Assembly (NCBI GenBank): GCA_963662175.1
Contig: OY759224.1
Coordinates: 25,181,489-25,245,488, forward strand
DNA from: Aradus depressus
Lineage: Eukaryota; Arthropoda; Insecta; Hemiptera; Aradidae
Length of the DNA: 64,000 nucleotides
Direction: 5' to 3'
Shown: positions 10,916-21,928 of the stretch, one piece after another
Position numbering within the stretch: position 1 is the stretch's first letter
Layout: every line of letters starts with the position of its first letter
Translations under genes and position numbers: made by a program
The notes under the pieces: generated by a model
Database searches by the model: none
What the model was told of the DNA's origin: nothing
The model's input: the letters and a program-made list of their open reading frames with translations, nothing else

Positions 10916-11456
10916 TTTTTTTAAATTTAGGATTAATTACTTTAGTTCTATCAAAATGTGTCTGATTTTTTTGAATTTTTACAGGTAAACGTGTATAGCA
11001 CTTGGAAGGTTTTGTCATAGAGTGAACATGGGTGTTTTGAATAGGTCCAAAGGATGTTGGGAATGTGGGGATGACGACTGCAACAGGTAGTTATGTAGAT
11101 GGCGACCAGAGACATCTGGTGACCAGATTGGCAGGTCTCGTGGCCACTGCCGCAAACCTCTGCTCACACCTATACACAAGGTTCCTCACACTTCATCATC
11201 TATTCATTCAATCCAAAACAACATAACTACAATGAGACGATCCGGACCCCCTGTGTCTCTGTGGAATGGATTCCCATGAGATTACACAAAGCATAATTGA
11301 GAGTAATAGTGGTAGAAGCCAATGAGGCATTCTAAACATTCTAGTTCAGGGATCCCTAGTCTTTCTCTAAGGTTTGTGTTTGGCAAATCTAAAGAGTCTG
11401 AACTTGGAAGCTCCCAGCTTGTATCGAGAGTTTCCCAATAAGCCTAGTGGAACATA
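10916..11456. other. Low-repeat segment with weak splice-like signals
   Basis: This stretch is not shared with other parts of the window. On the plus strand a TTTTTACAG-like acceptor precedes 10985, and an ATG at about 11028 opens a short frame (MGVLNRSKGCWECGDDDCN) ending at a GTAGTT donor near 11086. The evidence is too thin to call an exon; a transcript would settle it. Confidence 0.2.
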
Positions 11457-11810
11457 CGAGGTGTGTTCAAAAAGTAAAGGGAATTTTATAATTTCACGGG
11501 TTGTATTAGTCCGATTCGTGTTGGTAAACATGTCTGAAAAGTATCTGTACATTGTTAGCCAAACCGGATGTATAGTCTGTTGTCAGCTGTCAAAGAGGTT
11601 ACTTGTGTTTTGGTACCTACGATCGGCGATTATTTATTTGTATACAAAATGGATCAGAGAATTTGCATTAAATGTTGCTATAAGAATGGAATAAAGTGCA
11701 GCAAAGTTTTAGAAATGTTAAATATTGCTTTTGGTGAGTCTGCTATGAGTAAAACTAGGGTTTACGAGTGGTATAAGAAAGTGGTATATGACATTAGAAA
11801 TGGTAAGTAA
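11457..11810 (+). pseudogene. 5' end of a mariner element, transposase HTH domain
   Basis: A mariner-type terminal inverted repeat, CGAGGTGTGTTCAAAAAGTA, starts at 11457 after TA (11455-11456). An ATG at 11649 opens 53 codons, starting MDQRICIKCCYKNGIKCSK and including MSKTRVYEWYKK. This is the paired-type HTH N-terminus of mariner transposases (family form: FGE-x4-SRVFEWHKRF). The catalytic DD34D part and right TIR are absent; the frame stops where the minisatellite begins. Confidence 0.85.
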
Positions 11811-12221
11811 ATATTGCTTTTGGTGAGTCTGCTATGAGTAAAACTAGGGTTTACGAGTGGTATAAGAAAGTGGTATATAACATTAGAAATGTTAAATATT
11901 GCTTTTGGTGAGTCTGCTATGAGTAAAACTAGGGTTTACGAGTGGTATAAGAAAGTGGTATATAACATTAGAAATGTTAAATATTGCTTTTGGTGAGTCT
12001 GCTATGAGTAAAACTAGGGTTTACGAGTGGTATAAGAAAGTGGTATATAACATTAGAAATGTTAAATATTGCTTTTGGTGAGTCTGCTATGAGTAAAACT
12101 AGGGTTTACGAGTGGTATAAGAAAGTGGTATATAACATTAGAAATGGTAAATATTGCTTTTGGTGAGTCTGCTATGAGTAAAACTAGGGTTTACGAGTGG
12201 TATAAGAGGTATAAGAAAGTG
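11707..12221 (+). repeat. 85-bp minisatellite block 1, derived from mariner transposase
   Basis: Six units of about 85 bp starting AAATATTGCTTTTGGTGAGT and ending GTATATAACATTAGAAATG. The first unit is the transposase coding sequence itself. Units are joined through the 9-bp TTAGAAATG that occurs at both ends of the founding segment. The period is not a multiple of three, so the array does not encode a repeat protein. Confidence 0.9.
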
Positions 12222-13030
12222 AAATGAAATGAAAATGAAATGAAATGAAATGAAATGAAATGAAATGAAAATAATGAAATGAAAATAAATTTTATTATTC
12301 TGGGACCGAGGTCCCCTAAGAATAAATACATACAGAGAGTGATGAAAATGAAACAATGAAATATAGTATCAGAACATAGAAATAAAAAGATAGGTAGGTA
12401 AATAAAAATTAGTGCTACATTGGAGAAAAACTATACAACTAAAAAATAGATAAACAGGAAATAGAAAAACAGGAAAAAACATAAAATTAACAACTTCTAT
12501 ATGATGAAACAAAATAAATAAAAGTATCTACAAAAATAAAAGAGAAAAAGTAAAAAAGAAAAAAAGCAAATCCATAAAACTAAGAAAGAGATAAAATTGA
12601 TAATATATATAAATATAAATCGACCGAGCATAGTACGGTGGTTGATTATCAAAGAGAAGGAAGGATGCCCAGCCAAGGTTAAAAATAAAATTAATTTAGA
12701 AAGCAGAAAATAAGATAAGATAAAAAATAAATAAATGCATATTAAAAATATATAAATGTGTAAATGAGCCAAAAATCAATATTATTTATTATAAACGAAT
12801 AATTTAGAAAATATGATAAAAAAAATATAATAAAACTAGAGAATGACAAAGACAAGAAAGAGCTAGAAAAAAAAAAAAAAAAAAAGGCGGGGGAAAAGTG
12901 ATTAGAATGATTAGATAATTAAGGTTGACGAATTAGAGAATACGGGGGAGAGATCAAAGAGGAGTGGATTGTTTGGTGAAGAGGAATTGGAATAGTGAGG
13001 ATTTGAAGGAAGCCACGGTGGTATATAAAT
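12222..13030 (-). mobile_element. Probable truncated LINE inserted in minisatellite
   Basis: 809 bp split the array, flanked by AAAGTG at 12216-12221 and 13031-13036, which looks like a target duplication. Read on the minus strand it ends in an (ATTTC)n run (12222-12290), like the microsatellite tails of CR1/L2-type LINEs. No RT motif is readable, so class is inferred from the tail and the flanking duplication only. Confidence 0.5.
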
Positions 13031-13980
13031 AAAGTGGTATATAACATTAGAAATGTTAAATATTGCTTTTGGTGAGTCTGCTATGAGTAAAACTAGGGTT
13101 TACGAGTGGTATAAGAAAGTGGTATATAACATTAGAAATGGTAAATATTGCTTTTGGTGAGTCTGCTATGAGTAAAACTAGGGTTTACGAGTGGTATAAG
13201 AAAGTGGTATATAACATTAGAAATGGTAAGTAAATATTGCTTTTGGTGAGTCTACTATGAGTAAAACTAGGGTTTACGAGTGGTATAAGAAAGTGGTATA
13301 TAACATTAGAAATGGTAAATATTGCTTTTGGTGAGTCTGCTATGAGTAAAACTAGGGTTTACGAGTGGTATAAGAAAGTGGTATATAACATTAGAAATGT
13401 TAAATATTGATTTTGGTGAGTCTGCTATGAGTAAAACTAGGGTTTACGAGTGGTATAAGAAAGTGGTATATAACATTAGAAATGTTAAATATTGATTTTG
13501 GTGAGTCTGCTATGAGTAAAACTAGGGTTTACGAGTGGTATAAGAAAGTGGTATATGACATTAGAAATGGTAAGTAAATATTGCTTTTGGTGAGTCTGCT
13601 ATGAGTAAAACTAGGGTTTACGAGTGGTATAAGAAAGTGGTATATAACATTAGAAATGGTAAATATTGCTTTTGGTGAGTCTGCTATGAGTAAAACTAGG
13701 GTTTACGAGTGGTATAAGAAAGTGGTATATAACATTAGAAATGTTAAATATTGATTTTGGTGAGTCTGCTATGAGTAAAACTAGGGTTTACGAGTGGTAT
13801 AAGAAAGTGGTATATAACATTAGAAATGGTAAATATTGCTTTTGGTGAGTCTGCTATGAGTAAAACTAGGGTTTACGAGTGGTATAAGAAAGTGGTATAT
13901 AACATTAGAAATGGTAAGTAAATATTGCTTTTGGTGAGTCTGCTATGAGTAAAACTAGGGTTTACGAGTGGTATAAGAAA
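13031..13980 (+). repeat. 85-bp minisatellite block 2
   Basis: Eleven further units of the mariner-derived repeat. Variants are interspersed: GGTAAGTAAATATTGC (longer), GGTAAATATTGC, and GATTTTGG replacing GCTTTTGG, so sub-variants spread by unequal exchange. The array ends abruptly at 13980 next to a SINE-A. Confidence 0.92.
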
Positions 13981-13995
13981 GCTGAGTATAAGAAT

Positions 13996-14220
13996 CTGTG
14001 TCATATCGCAAACCAGAGCGCACTTTCGTCTGGTGGACATGAGCTCGACTCTTCTCTGGGAGTCCTAAATGTTGCTTACCCAGGTTTATTCTCTGGAAAT
14101 AGGGGTCTTTTACCTGAACAGATGAAAAACCTAAGAGCCTAAGCCGGGTTTCGAACCCGCGATCTTGAGCTCAGTAAACACGATAACTCTGAGCTTGACC
14201 TACCGGCGCCCTCCACTACA
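13996..14220 (-). mobile_element. SINE-A, degenerate
   Basis: Inverted copy with internal deletions. The B box at the right reads GGGTTTCGAACCCGCGATCT in complement and the head ends CTACCGGCGCCCTC. It borders the minisatellite. Confidence 0.82.
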
Positions 14221-14992
14221 ATACGAGTATATACAAGACACTATAGAAATTTTGATGTATAGAAGTCACTGTTACAATATTCTGTCTTAATAATACACTA
14301 AAGTGTATAAAAGACACTATAGATGGCTTATTGTATAGAAATCATTATTATAATGCACTGTCTTAATGTAGAAACTTACAGTAGCAACAGAAGCCTTAAT
14401 GTATAGAAACCACTGTTATAATATACTGTCATAATAATACACTATAATGTACTCAGTGGTTAGCGCTCTGGTAGTAGGCGATATGATGTAGTTAAAGCCC
14501 GGGCATGAATCATAATAACTAACTAATCTAGACTCTTTATTTTTGAAGTGTAACTTCGTTACTTAGTTACAGCAGGACGTTTTGAGGTAGATGCAGCGTT
14601 TCCCCCCTCCAAACCTCAAACGAAAAATCGTAACATTCTTGACGCCTACTGAGCAGACTGCGCATACTTATGCACACCTTTCGCTTGTGATGCTTTAATA
14701 CAACACGTGTATTTCTTATCCCTTTGTGTTTGAATTAATGCAGTTTTTTTTTTTGAGTGTGCAACGCTTTAAATTTAGATACCTATTGTGCATCGTAAAA
14801 GTGTACTTATTGTGTTAAATTTATTGTGTATCGCATAAAATGTACACAATACATGTGAAAAAACAAAAACAAAAAACAAGTGAAAATGAAGATACAAATG
14901 GTAAGTAGTTGATTTTTGTTTTATAACCATTATTCTATTCTACAATTTCGAAAACAATTTTACGATTTTACAAAAAACTCATTTACTTTTAG
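14221..14992. other. Unassigned, with a SINE-A tail fragment
   Basis: 14221-14450 repeats the motif ACTATAGA around ATGTATAGAA in loose tandem. 14469-14525 is the plus-strand SINE-A tail (GGTAGTAGGCGATATGATG to CATAATAACTAACTAA). The remainder up to the candidate exon shows nothing recognisable. Confidence 0.5.
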
Positions 14993-15072
14993 ATAATAAA
15001 CAAAAATAATCGATGGCTGAGTACGTCAGAGAGTATCGAGCTAAAATTGAAGAAACAAAATGCAAAGCGCAT
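14993..15072 (+). CDS. Candidate exon: MAEYVREYRAKIEETK
   Basis: An acceptor CATTTACTTTTAG before 14993 and a perfect GTAAGT donor after 15072 bracket an ATG at 15013 followed by AEYVREYRAKIEETKCKAH. Short basic VREYRAK-type openings occur at the start of many insect transposon-associated proteins. A GTAAGTAG donor near 14900 upstream might belong to the same transcript, but its frame does not read through. Function unknown. Confidence 0.3.
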
Positions 15073-15689
15073 GTAAGTCTCCTCTATCTTCAAAGTTTAT
15101 AGCCAATTAAAGGAACACAAACGAAAAGTATTGATCATTTATATTTATTAAGGCTGTGACAATTCGCCCGCAGTGTGGAAGCTTCTGACTTTTCGAGCGG
15201 GCTTCTTCGTCTTCGCTGCGTAAAATTTCCAGTTTTTTTTAATGGTATATTCAGATTTGAAGAGTTAGGTATGGAAGTTACACTTCAAACGTGTGTACTA
15301 ACTGCACACACACACTTTTTTCACATAAATCCTGACTATGACCGTGGGCTGCGGGTAGTCGACCCATTGTCTACAGTCTCAAAAGAAAGTAGGTCTGTTC
15401 GTTTACCTGGATCCCTTAGACGCCCTTTCAAATAACATCCCTACTGTTTTCACTGTTCGGTTCCTCCTACTGTGTAAATATGGGCGCCCTCCCAGGATTT
15501 CTTTGATGGGCGCCACCACATTCCAGGGGGCAAAAAGTGAACGCCATTCTTACAAAGTTTTGTACACATCACTCTCATTCTGTCTCCCTCCCTCGTCTTA
15601 AATTCATTTCTTAATTGAATTATTGGAGATAAGAAAATCACTCTCAGAATTACACTGTACAATTACATTTCTACAGAAATTTATTTTCC
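15073..15689. other. Unassigned sequence
   Basis: Mixed composition with a (CA) run near 15310. The two open frames (15175-15435 plus and 15450-15662 minus) have no recognisable domain or splice context. Nothing else seen. Confidence 0.35.
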
Positions 15690-16095
15690 ATTTTTTGGGG
15701 CGTCATAACTTTGATCGTATTGGTCCTATCTATATTAGGGTTTGAATATTTAAGGAACATTTTTGGTAAGAACTAATTTTTCGATAGGACTAACCGTTTT
15801 CGCGTAAATCGAACAAAAAAATGGGTTTTAAAAAGAAATTTCAAGATGGTTTTTTGCATATATTTCATAAACCAAGCATCCTGCGAGAAATTGTATTCCA
15901 TATGAAATGTGTCTTTCAGTTTTTATTTGTAGAGAATTTTGATTAGGTCATAAATATGAGTAAAATACTCTTAAGCCCCGAAGTAATGTGGTGTAAATTT
16001 ACATCTGATTTCAACCAAAATCTAATCGGAATATGTGTGAATTGGCACATCTTAATTTCAAATTTCATGTTCATAGCAACAATCGTTTCTAAGTA
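15690..16095 (+). repeat. Rep2 copy 1
   Basis: Interspersed repeat marked by GGGCGTCATAACTTTGATCG, TAACCGTTTTCGCGTAAATC and AAGCCCCGAAGTAATGTGGT. The same blocks in the same order recur at 17230-17960, and part recurs inverted near 21580-21720. No coding potential; class unknown. Confidence 0.65.
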
Positions 16096-16688
16096 AAGGT
16101 ACCCATACACGAAGCAATTGATCGTCAGATGAATCTGACGATCGACAATCGTTCGATGAATCGTTTAATGTATGTCGTCATCGGGTTCGATTGGTTGGTC
16201 TTCAGATCTATTGTAGACCTGAAGAAATTTTCATGCAATCATCGCACAGATTAATTGCTTGTACAATTGATTGTATGGTGTATGTGGTTATCGTGGCGAT
16301 AATCAAGGAGGTTATAATCAGTTTATCTATAATAATAACCTTTTAAACACAAAAGTGAAGTGGAAGAGATTAGGCATTTTAACTTTCCTGTTTTTATAAT
16401 TTTCCTTTATTAAATTGTGATAAGTGTACCTGGTCTAGAGATAATTTAGAACACTTTATAAACCTGATGTGCGAAAATTGTTCACTTTTTAATTAACCAC
16501 CCTATTGTCCAAACTACTCTGTTTTTTTTTTTTTTTTTGCGTTTAATTTAATTACATAACAAATCAACAGCAGATAACAATAAAAGATCGTCCTGCTCCA
16601 TTGCGTCGACTGAGATATATCGAACTGAGTGTGCGCTCCTAATATCGTCAGATTTATCGTCAAATCAATCTGAAGTACCTTTAGAGAG
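16096..16688. mobile_element. Short element with TAAAGGTAC termini
   Basis: TAAAGGTACCCATACACG at left and the inverted GTACCTTTA at right bound 593 bp. Both subterminal regions repeat TCTGACGAT in opposite orientation. No transposase. It lies at the end of Rep2. The target duplication is unclear, so the superfamily is not assigned. Confidence 0.4.
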
Positions 16689-17229
16689 CGCCTCACACAC
16701 ACACACACGAGACATCATCGCGAAAATGGTCAAAACGTGTTCAGGGGACCTTGAATTGTGAAAATATGTTGAAAACTGGATCTCGGATTATCGCAAGATT
16801 ACAAGGAAATAAAAATAATTCGTAATCAGTAATTAATATCAAAAAAACATAATGTAATTTCATGTAGACGGATCTTTACCACAAAAGAAGGTAATGTCTA
16901 GGTCAGTTAACGTAAAGTTGTCATTTAAGACAAGTGGATGGGACAGAGTAAATAGTAGATATGTAATAAACAGGAGTGGGGTGGATGGGAAGGGAAGTGT
17001 ATCATATTACATTGGTCTGTATGTATCTATAGGAAGGAGGGGGGCGGAGGGCGGGGCCTAACCACGCCCAACAGCCCCGCCTACCTCAGGTCGATAGGAC
17101 AACTCCAGGCTGCTTCTCCAGTAGACTGTTTGGATCAATAGTCTTTAGAGGTTGTACAAAGCGGCAATGACAGGACGGTATCGGGAGAGGACGACCTCAA
17201 CAGAAACTATTTTGTATTTTGTTGAAAAT
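16689..17229. other. Unassigned, GC-richer patch
   Basis: Begins with a (CA)n run at 16693-16707. Around 17035-17110 lies a GC-rich stretch (GGGCGGAGGGCGGGGCC). No ORF or repeat match inside the window. Confidence 0.3.
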
Positions 17230-17960
17230 GTTTTGGGGGCGCTAAAACTTTGGTCGTATTGATCCAATCTCAAGTCTGAACTCATTGAAGAGATTGGAAA
17301 TGTAATGAGGAACATTTATGGTTATAACCAATTTTTTGATATTACTAACCGTTTTGGCGTTAATTAAACAAATGTCTAAAAAACTGTGTTTCAACACACA
17401 ATTTTGAGACGGTTTTCAACACGTATCTCGTAAACCAGATGGCTTACGAAAAATCGAATTTTAAACTAATTGTACCCAGTGGCGGATACAAGGGGAGGGA
17501 GGGTAAAAGCAGAATTACCCCCCCCCCCCCCCCCCCCCCCGCCCCCCCGCTACCCTAGCCCAGAGGCTCATAAGTCAGTTTCGTTAAGGATAAAGAAATT
17601 TGAGACGTCCTAGTGATGCAGGAAGGACCTCATGTGGTCTTGTGCACAGATTTCAATGACGTCAGACTGCTACTCAACGAAATCCCCCCCCCCCCCCCCC
17701 CTGATCATGCTGTCTCTCCCCTCTCCCCTTGATTGTGCCTTTTAATTTTCTTCACAACTTTTATTTTGGGAGATTTTTGATTAGGTATTAAATATAAGCG
17801 GTATCTTAATAAAATGTACTTAGGTCCCGAAGTAAAGTGGTCTTAATTTTCTACCGATTTTGGCCAAAATCGAATCATATCGATGCTTGGACGTGTGATA
17901 TCTTCATTTTAAATTTCAAGTTCATAGGGACAGTAAGAGCTCTCAGAAAGTTCCAATCAC
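17230..17960 (+). repeat. Rep2 copy 2 with C-tract insertions
   Basis: Same order of blocks as 15690-16095, interrupted at 17470-17760 by unrelated sequence containing two C runs (about 17519-17547 and 17684-17701). The copy resumes with GGGAGATTTTTGATTAGG and CCCGAAGTAAAGTGGTCTTA. Confidence 0.6.
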
Positions 17961-17965
17961 ATCCG

Positions 17966-18179
17966 GCCGAAGCCATTAGTTTATTTTATCTGGGAGGTAA
18001 AATAAACTTAAGCACTCCGTCCTTCGGATGGGACGTTAAGCGATGGTCCCGAGTCTGTACGGTGTCAGGTACTCGTTAAAGACCCCTGCCCTATGTGAAT
18101 ACAAAATTTAGGGTAGGCAAAATTTAGGACTCCCACAGTAGAGTCGGGTTCATGTCCACCAGAGAGACGAAAGAGCTCC
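17966..18179 (+). mobile_element. SINE-A, left arm of an inverted pair
   Basis: Plus-strand copy from CGGCCGAAGCCATTAG, lacking the tRNA head, running to GAGACGAAAGAGCTC, where it meets a second copy in opposite orientation without spacer. Its tail is missing. Confidence 0.85.
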
Positions 18180-18394
18180 TCCTAAGTTTTTATTCACCTA
18201 GGGCTGGAGTATTTAACGAGTATCTGACATCGTACAGGCTCGGGACCATCCCTTAACGTCCCATCCGAAGGACGACGTGCTTAAGTTTATTATACCTCCC
18301 AGATTAAATAAACTAAGAGCCTCGGCCGGGTTTCGAACCCATGTTCTTGAGCTCAGAAGACAAGCACGCATACCACTGAGCTACCGGCGCCCCC
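18180..18394 (-). mobile_element. SINE-A, right arm of an inverted pair
   Basis: Inverted copy with an intact head: A-box complement CATACCACTGAGCTACC and B-box complement GGGTTTCGAACCC at 18330-18395. The tail half is missing at the junction with the left arm. The pair could fold into a hairpin of about 190 bp. Confidence 0.87.
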
Positions 18395-18758
18395 TTTTTT
18401 TTTATTGATATATTTATTCCACCGGCAGTTAGGTTCACAAACACACAGACAGACATGAAACTTTGTTGACACCTCACCGATCATTAACCGATATTACTAT
18501 CGCTTGGGGAGTAGGTAATTTGGTTGAAAAAAAAAAGAACTTACTGACTCGGAAGCTAAATGCATTATAATTAAGTGCATATTATTACTTTTTTCATTAA
18601 AGTTTATCGTGATAATATATGCAATTATCGTTATCTGAACATATAATTAACATAAATAAATATACTAAACACGAACGAAGCTTCCATGATACTATGGTAA
18701 TTATATTTGCATACAGAATAAATATAAAACTATATAGAAGATTTTATTACATCAAAAT

Positions 18759-18838
18759 AAACTAAAGGCCTCGGCCGGGTTTCAAACCCGCCATTTTGAG
18801 CTTAGTAGGTATATCTCTGAGCTACCGGCGCCCTCTAG
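18759..18838 (-). mobile_element. SINE-A tRNA-like head fragment
   Basis: Only the tRNA-like head and linker remain: GGCCGGGTTTCAAACCCG and GAGCTACCGGCGCCC. It is not a functional tRNA gene: the cloverleaf is incomplete and the context is that of the SINE. Confidence 0.75.
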
Positions 18839-18898
18839 TGCCATGATATAGGTAGCGGTACAGATCCTACTGTACCTTTAGATCTTGTTTTATTTAGA

Positions 18899-19296
18899 AC
18901 TAGCAGTAATACCCGGCGTTGCCCGCGGAACTTTGACTTTTCTCCCAATAGCTCCTATAAGGCTATTCAGTTCCTCGACAGTACATTCATGATGTTATAA
19001 TTTTCAATTATTCATACGGAATAAGGCTTATAGTCCTTCAACTGTAGTAACGCTAGCTTTGGAGCTAAAACTAATTTATTCAAAAAGATTTCTCATTAAT
19101 CATTGCAGTGGTTTTTGAGTTACAAAGATTGCGTGGGTGGATGCTGGGATGGACCAGATATTGAGGTACTAATACGCCTATAATCTTCCACAGACGATGA
19201 CGAACAAATTTAAAAAAAAATTAATCAAATCCATCAAGCCGTTCGTGAGTTATAGCGGTACAACGCACAGACATTTTCAACTTTATATATATATAT
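18899..19296 (+). repeat. Rep3 copy 1
   Basis: A 400-bp repeat beginning CTAGCAGTAATACCCGGCGT and ending in a (TA)n run after GCACAGACATTTTCAACTTT. It matches 47879-48269 in inverse orientation almost base for base. The ACCCGGCGTTGCCCG start and TATA tail are typical of a widespread class of insect LINE/SINE-type repeats, but no RT is present. Confidence 0.8.
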
Positions 19297-19527
19297 GATT
19301 CTATAATTCGAAGACTGTATGGATCTAACAGTCTGTTCTATAGTTCTGTGCTATTAACGTCGAATTTTAACAATATATATTTTTGTAATTTTTAAAGAAT
19401 TCATTATTCCAATAATTTTTTTCTTTTGTTAATTCTAACTTTGTAGATTTACAAGTATAAGGGAAGGTACTTAATATGTCAGATATTCGATGTTGAGATA
19501 TCGACAGATTTTCATATTCCCCAATCC
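19297..19527. other. Unassigned sequence
   Basis: No recognised repeat or coding signal. Confidence 0.35.
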
Positions 19528-19735
19528 CATCAATGTCTATGAACACGGTAACTCCCGATAGAATAAATATGTCACGAAATTTTATACCTGGGTACAGAAC
19601 CTTAAAAGCACGACACCTACTAATTTTCAGCCAAATCGACCGAAGAGAAGAAAGGAGTCAGAGAAGGTGGCTCAACTGAGGAAGAGCTGAAACTTAATTG
19701 ATTACTGCCGATTCACCGACTTCTATTTTTTATCA
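19528..19735 (+). repeat. Rep1 fragment
   Basis: TCTATGAACACGGTAACTCC opens the segment, followed by the ACCTACTAATTTTCAGCC block. A large internal deletion joins it to the terminal TTAATTGATTACTGCCGATTCACCGAC part. Confidence 0.65.
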
Positions 19736-20049
19736 GACAGGTTAAAAAGAAACATTGTTTAGGTAGAGTTTGTTTAATTTCGGAAGCAGATAAGATTTTT
19801 CTGTTATCAGATATGGCTGAGATCGAATATCACAGATAATAGCAATTTGTGTTGCATTATTTAATGGTTATTATTCGTTCAATGAACACCGGCTTTCAAG
19901 TCTATATTTCCTACGAAGTTCGGCATGACGTCCTTCTGTACTCACAACTAGGGCAGAAAGGATTAGTTTTCTACAGGCTACTAACATTTTCTAACTCTAA
20001 AAGCTACTGAAATACTACAGCAGTTTTTCCTCAATTTATAATGGCGAAT

Positions 20050-20180
20050 CACCGGGAAATTTAATAAATTTTGGGTCGATAAATTCATTACATCGGCAGT
20101 TATATTTTTGAATTGGGCCCTTCCCCTCAACCCCCCTTCCTATCAGCCGATATTGCTGAAATTTGACAGTCTATGTCCTC
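20050..20180 (-). repeat. Rep1 fragment
   Basis: Inverted middle segment (GATAAATTCATTACATCGGC, then CCGATATTGCTGAAATTTGA). It matches the unit amplified at 7423-7990. Confidence 0.65.
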
Positions 20181-20229
20181 ATTCTATTGGAAAATATCGT
20201 GCAACAACAAACAGATAAACAGGACATGT

Positions 20230-20990
20230 TTATACGACGCATAGGGGAAATTATGTAATCGGTCAAAAATTTCATGTTTCCGACCTCAAAATTTCTAATA
20301 TTTAAAAAAAAAAAAAAAAAAAAAAAACTGTCTGTGAGTCTGTGAACATGATAACTCTCGATAGAACTAATGAATCAACCCGAAATTTAATATTTGAAGT
20401 CAAAACCCAATATAAAGACATAACCTATCAAATTTCAGCAAGGAAAGGGAGGTTTCAGGGGTGGGGTTCAATTTAAAAAAAACTAATAACTCCCGATGTA
20501 GTGAATTAATCTTCAAATAAAAGACTGGTCTTCCCACTGTTTTATTTCAGACCAGAACCGGTTTTCGACGCAAGAGCGTCATCATCAGTAGTTTATCCCA
20601 ACCACACAGCCTTTAACCGCTGTGCTGTGTGGGTGGGATGAACCACTGATGATGACGATGTGTTGAAAACCGGTTCTAGTCTAAAATAAAACAGTGGGAA
20701 GACAACGTTTTTTATTTCTATGAGAAATCTCATCCCATAACATCTTACTATCACATATAATGAATTAATCGACACAAAATTTAGTTTGAGGATTTAGGAG
20801 CCCCTATATAAGTCAACTATTGAATATCAGCGCAAACGGTCGTCTGGTTTTGGAGGGGTAACAAAACGTTCATTGATTAATTCGTTCTGGGGAAGTACAT
20901 TGGTAATTCAGCGACGACTTTTTTTTTTTTTTTTTTTTTTTAAAGGGGGGTTGGAAAACATTGAATTTCCAGTGAAAATTCACCATCGAT
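20230..20990 (+). repeat. Rep1 interrupted by a foldback element
   Basis: Left half 20230-20510 (ATAGGGGAAATTATGTAATCGG, then GTGAACATGATAACTCTCGA) and right half 20761-20940 (CGACACAAAATTTAGT to TGGGGAAGTAC) are separated by a 250-bp foldback. Rejoining them at TGAATTAAT restores the Rep1 order. Confidence 0.75.
20511..20760. mobile_element. Foldback element FB-2 with 9-bp target duplication
   Basis: A 250-bp insert flanked by TGAATTAAT at 20502-20510 and 20761-20769. Its arms, about 75 bp, share GTCTTCCCACTGTTTTATTT and AACCGGTTTTC in inverted orientation around GACGCAAGAGCGTCATCATC. A relative sits at 41036-41230. No ORF of its own. Confidence 0.8.
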
Positions 20991-21195
20991 TTTCTGATCG
21001 ATTACGAACTTTCGATATACCTCGTATAACTAGAGAAGTAAAAGTAGAAATGGTATAGAAGCGAATTGCGGACAACGTCGTCAAACAGCTAATATAAAAT
21101 ATAAGTACCTTGAAGAGGTCCTGGATCCTGGGGAAGGAGAGGTCCTTAAACGACTGAGACCCTACCGACCTACCCCTAGAGTACCACAATATCGA
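20965..21195. repeat. Segment duplicated at 53695-53930
   Basis: About 230 bp nearly identical to the distant copy, including AGAAGCGAATTGCGGACAAC and CCTACCGACCTACCCCTAGA. It contains a possible 45-nt exon on the minus strand (21109-21153). A repeat with a captured exon, or an ordinary dispersed repeat, are both possible. Confidence 0.7.
21109..21153 (-). CDS. Candidate duplicated 45-nt exon, copy in intron
   Basis: Phase 0 to 0, translation SFKDLSFPRIQDLFK, donor GTACTT, acceptor GGTCTCAG with a poor pyrimidine tract. The other copy (53844-53888) differs by one synonymous base. Phase would permit splicing between the exons at 51073 and 8131. The weak acceptor argues against it. Confidence 0.25.
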
Positions 21196-21928
21196 TATGA
21201 TTCAATTCTAGGGGTTCCTACCCCTTCCTGTCCCCCCTTTAACAATTAATTGAAACATTTTTGTCATGAAAGTGTTTTTTTTTTTCCCCCACCTTCATGT
21301 TGCTTAAACTTCAATCTGTTGCCACCTCGAAATTCATTTTTACTTTGTCATACCATCCGAAGTATTATAGCGAAAACCCGAGATCGAATTTTCAACAGAT
21401 TTATACGTTTCAAGGTTCCATGAATATTTCACAGGTTGTCAAATAAGATGTAGTAACTTATCTGTCCCAATTCATGAAATTATTCTCACTACATCAGCCA
21501 ACTTCATAGTTCCATGAATACGTTTTGATCATTTTCTCGATTATTTTTGGGTGTGAATTTGATTGAAACATTGCGAGCGTTCTAGTATCGATTGTAGCTA
21601 TGAACTAGAAATTTGAGAAGAAGTCACATGCGCTAAATTAGATTTTGGCTGGAATCGGACGAAAAGTTAGATCACTTTACTTCGGGGCTTACCTACATTT
21701 TACAATTAATTATAAATGTTTTGCATTGTTATAACTTTTATACACATTTCTATTTTACTTGTTAATTGTTTTTTCTAGTCATTGATGATGGGAGGTCATT
21801 CCCGAAACGTTTGACAATGTTATAAAAAAATTTTTTTACAATAAATTGGGAGAAAAAAGAGAAGCTGCTTTTACTGAAAACCTATTTTTATATAATATGC
21901 TCCTTACACAACATTGAAGAAGTAGTTA
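21196..21928. other. Intronic sequence with inverted Rep2 piece
   Basis: About 21580-21720 carries the inverted Rep2 block (GATCACTTTACTTCGGGGCTTACC). The rest is AT-rich and unassigned. Confidence 0.5.

Noticed and set aside
11707..13980. CRISPR-like regularly spaced repeats
   Set aside because: Units are directly contiguous with no unique spacers, in a eukaryotic genome.
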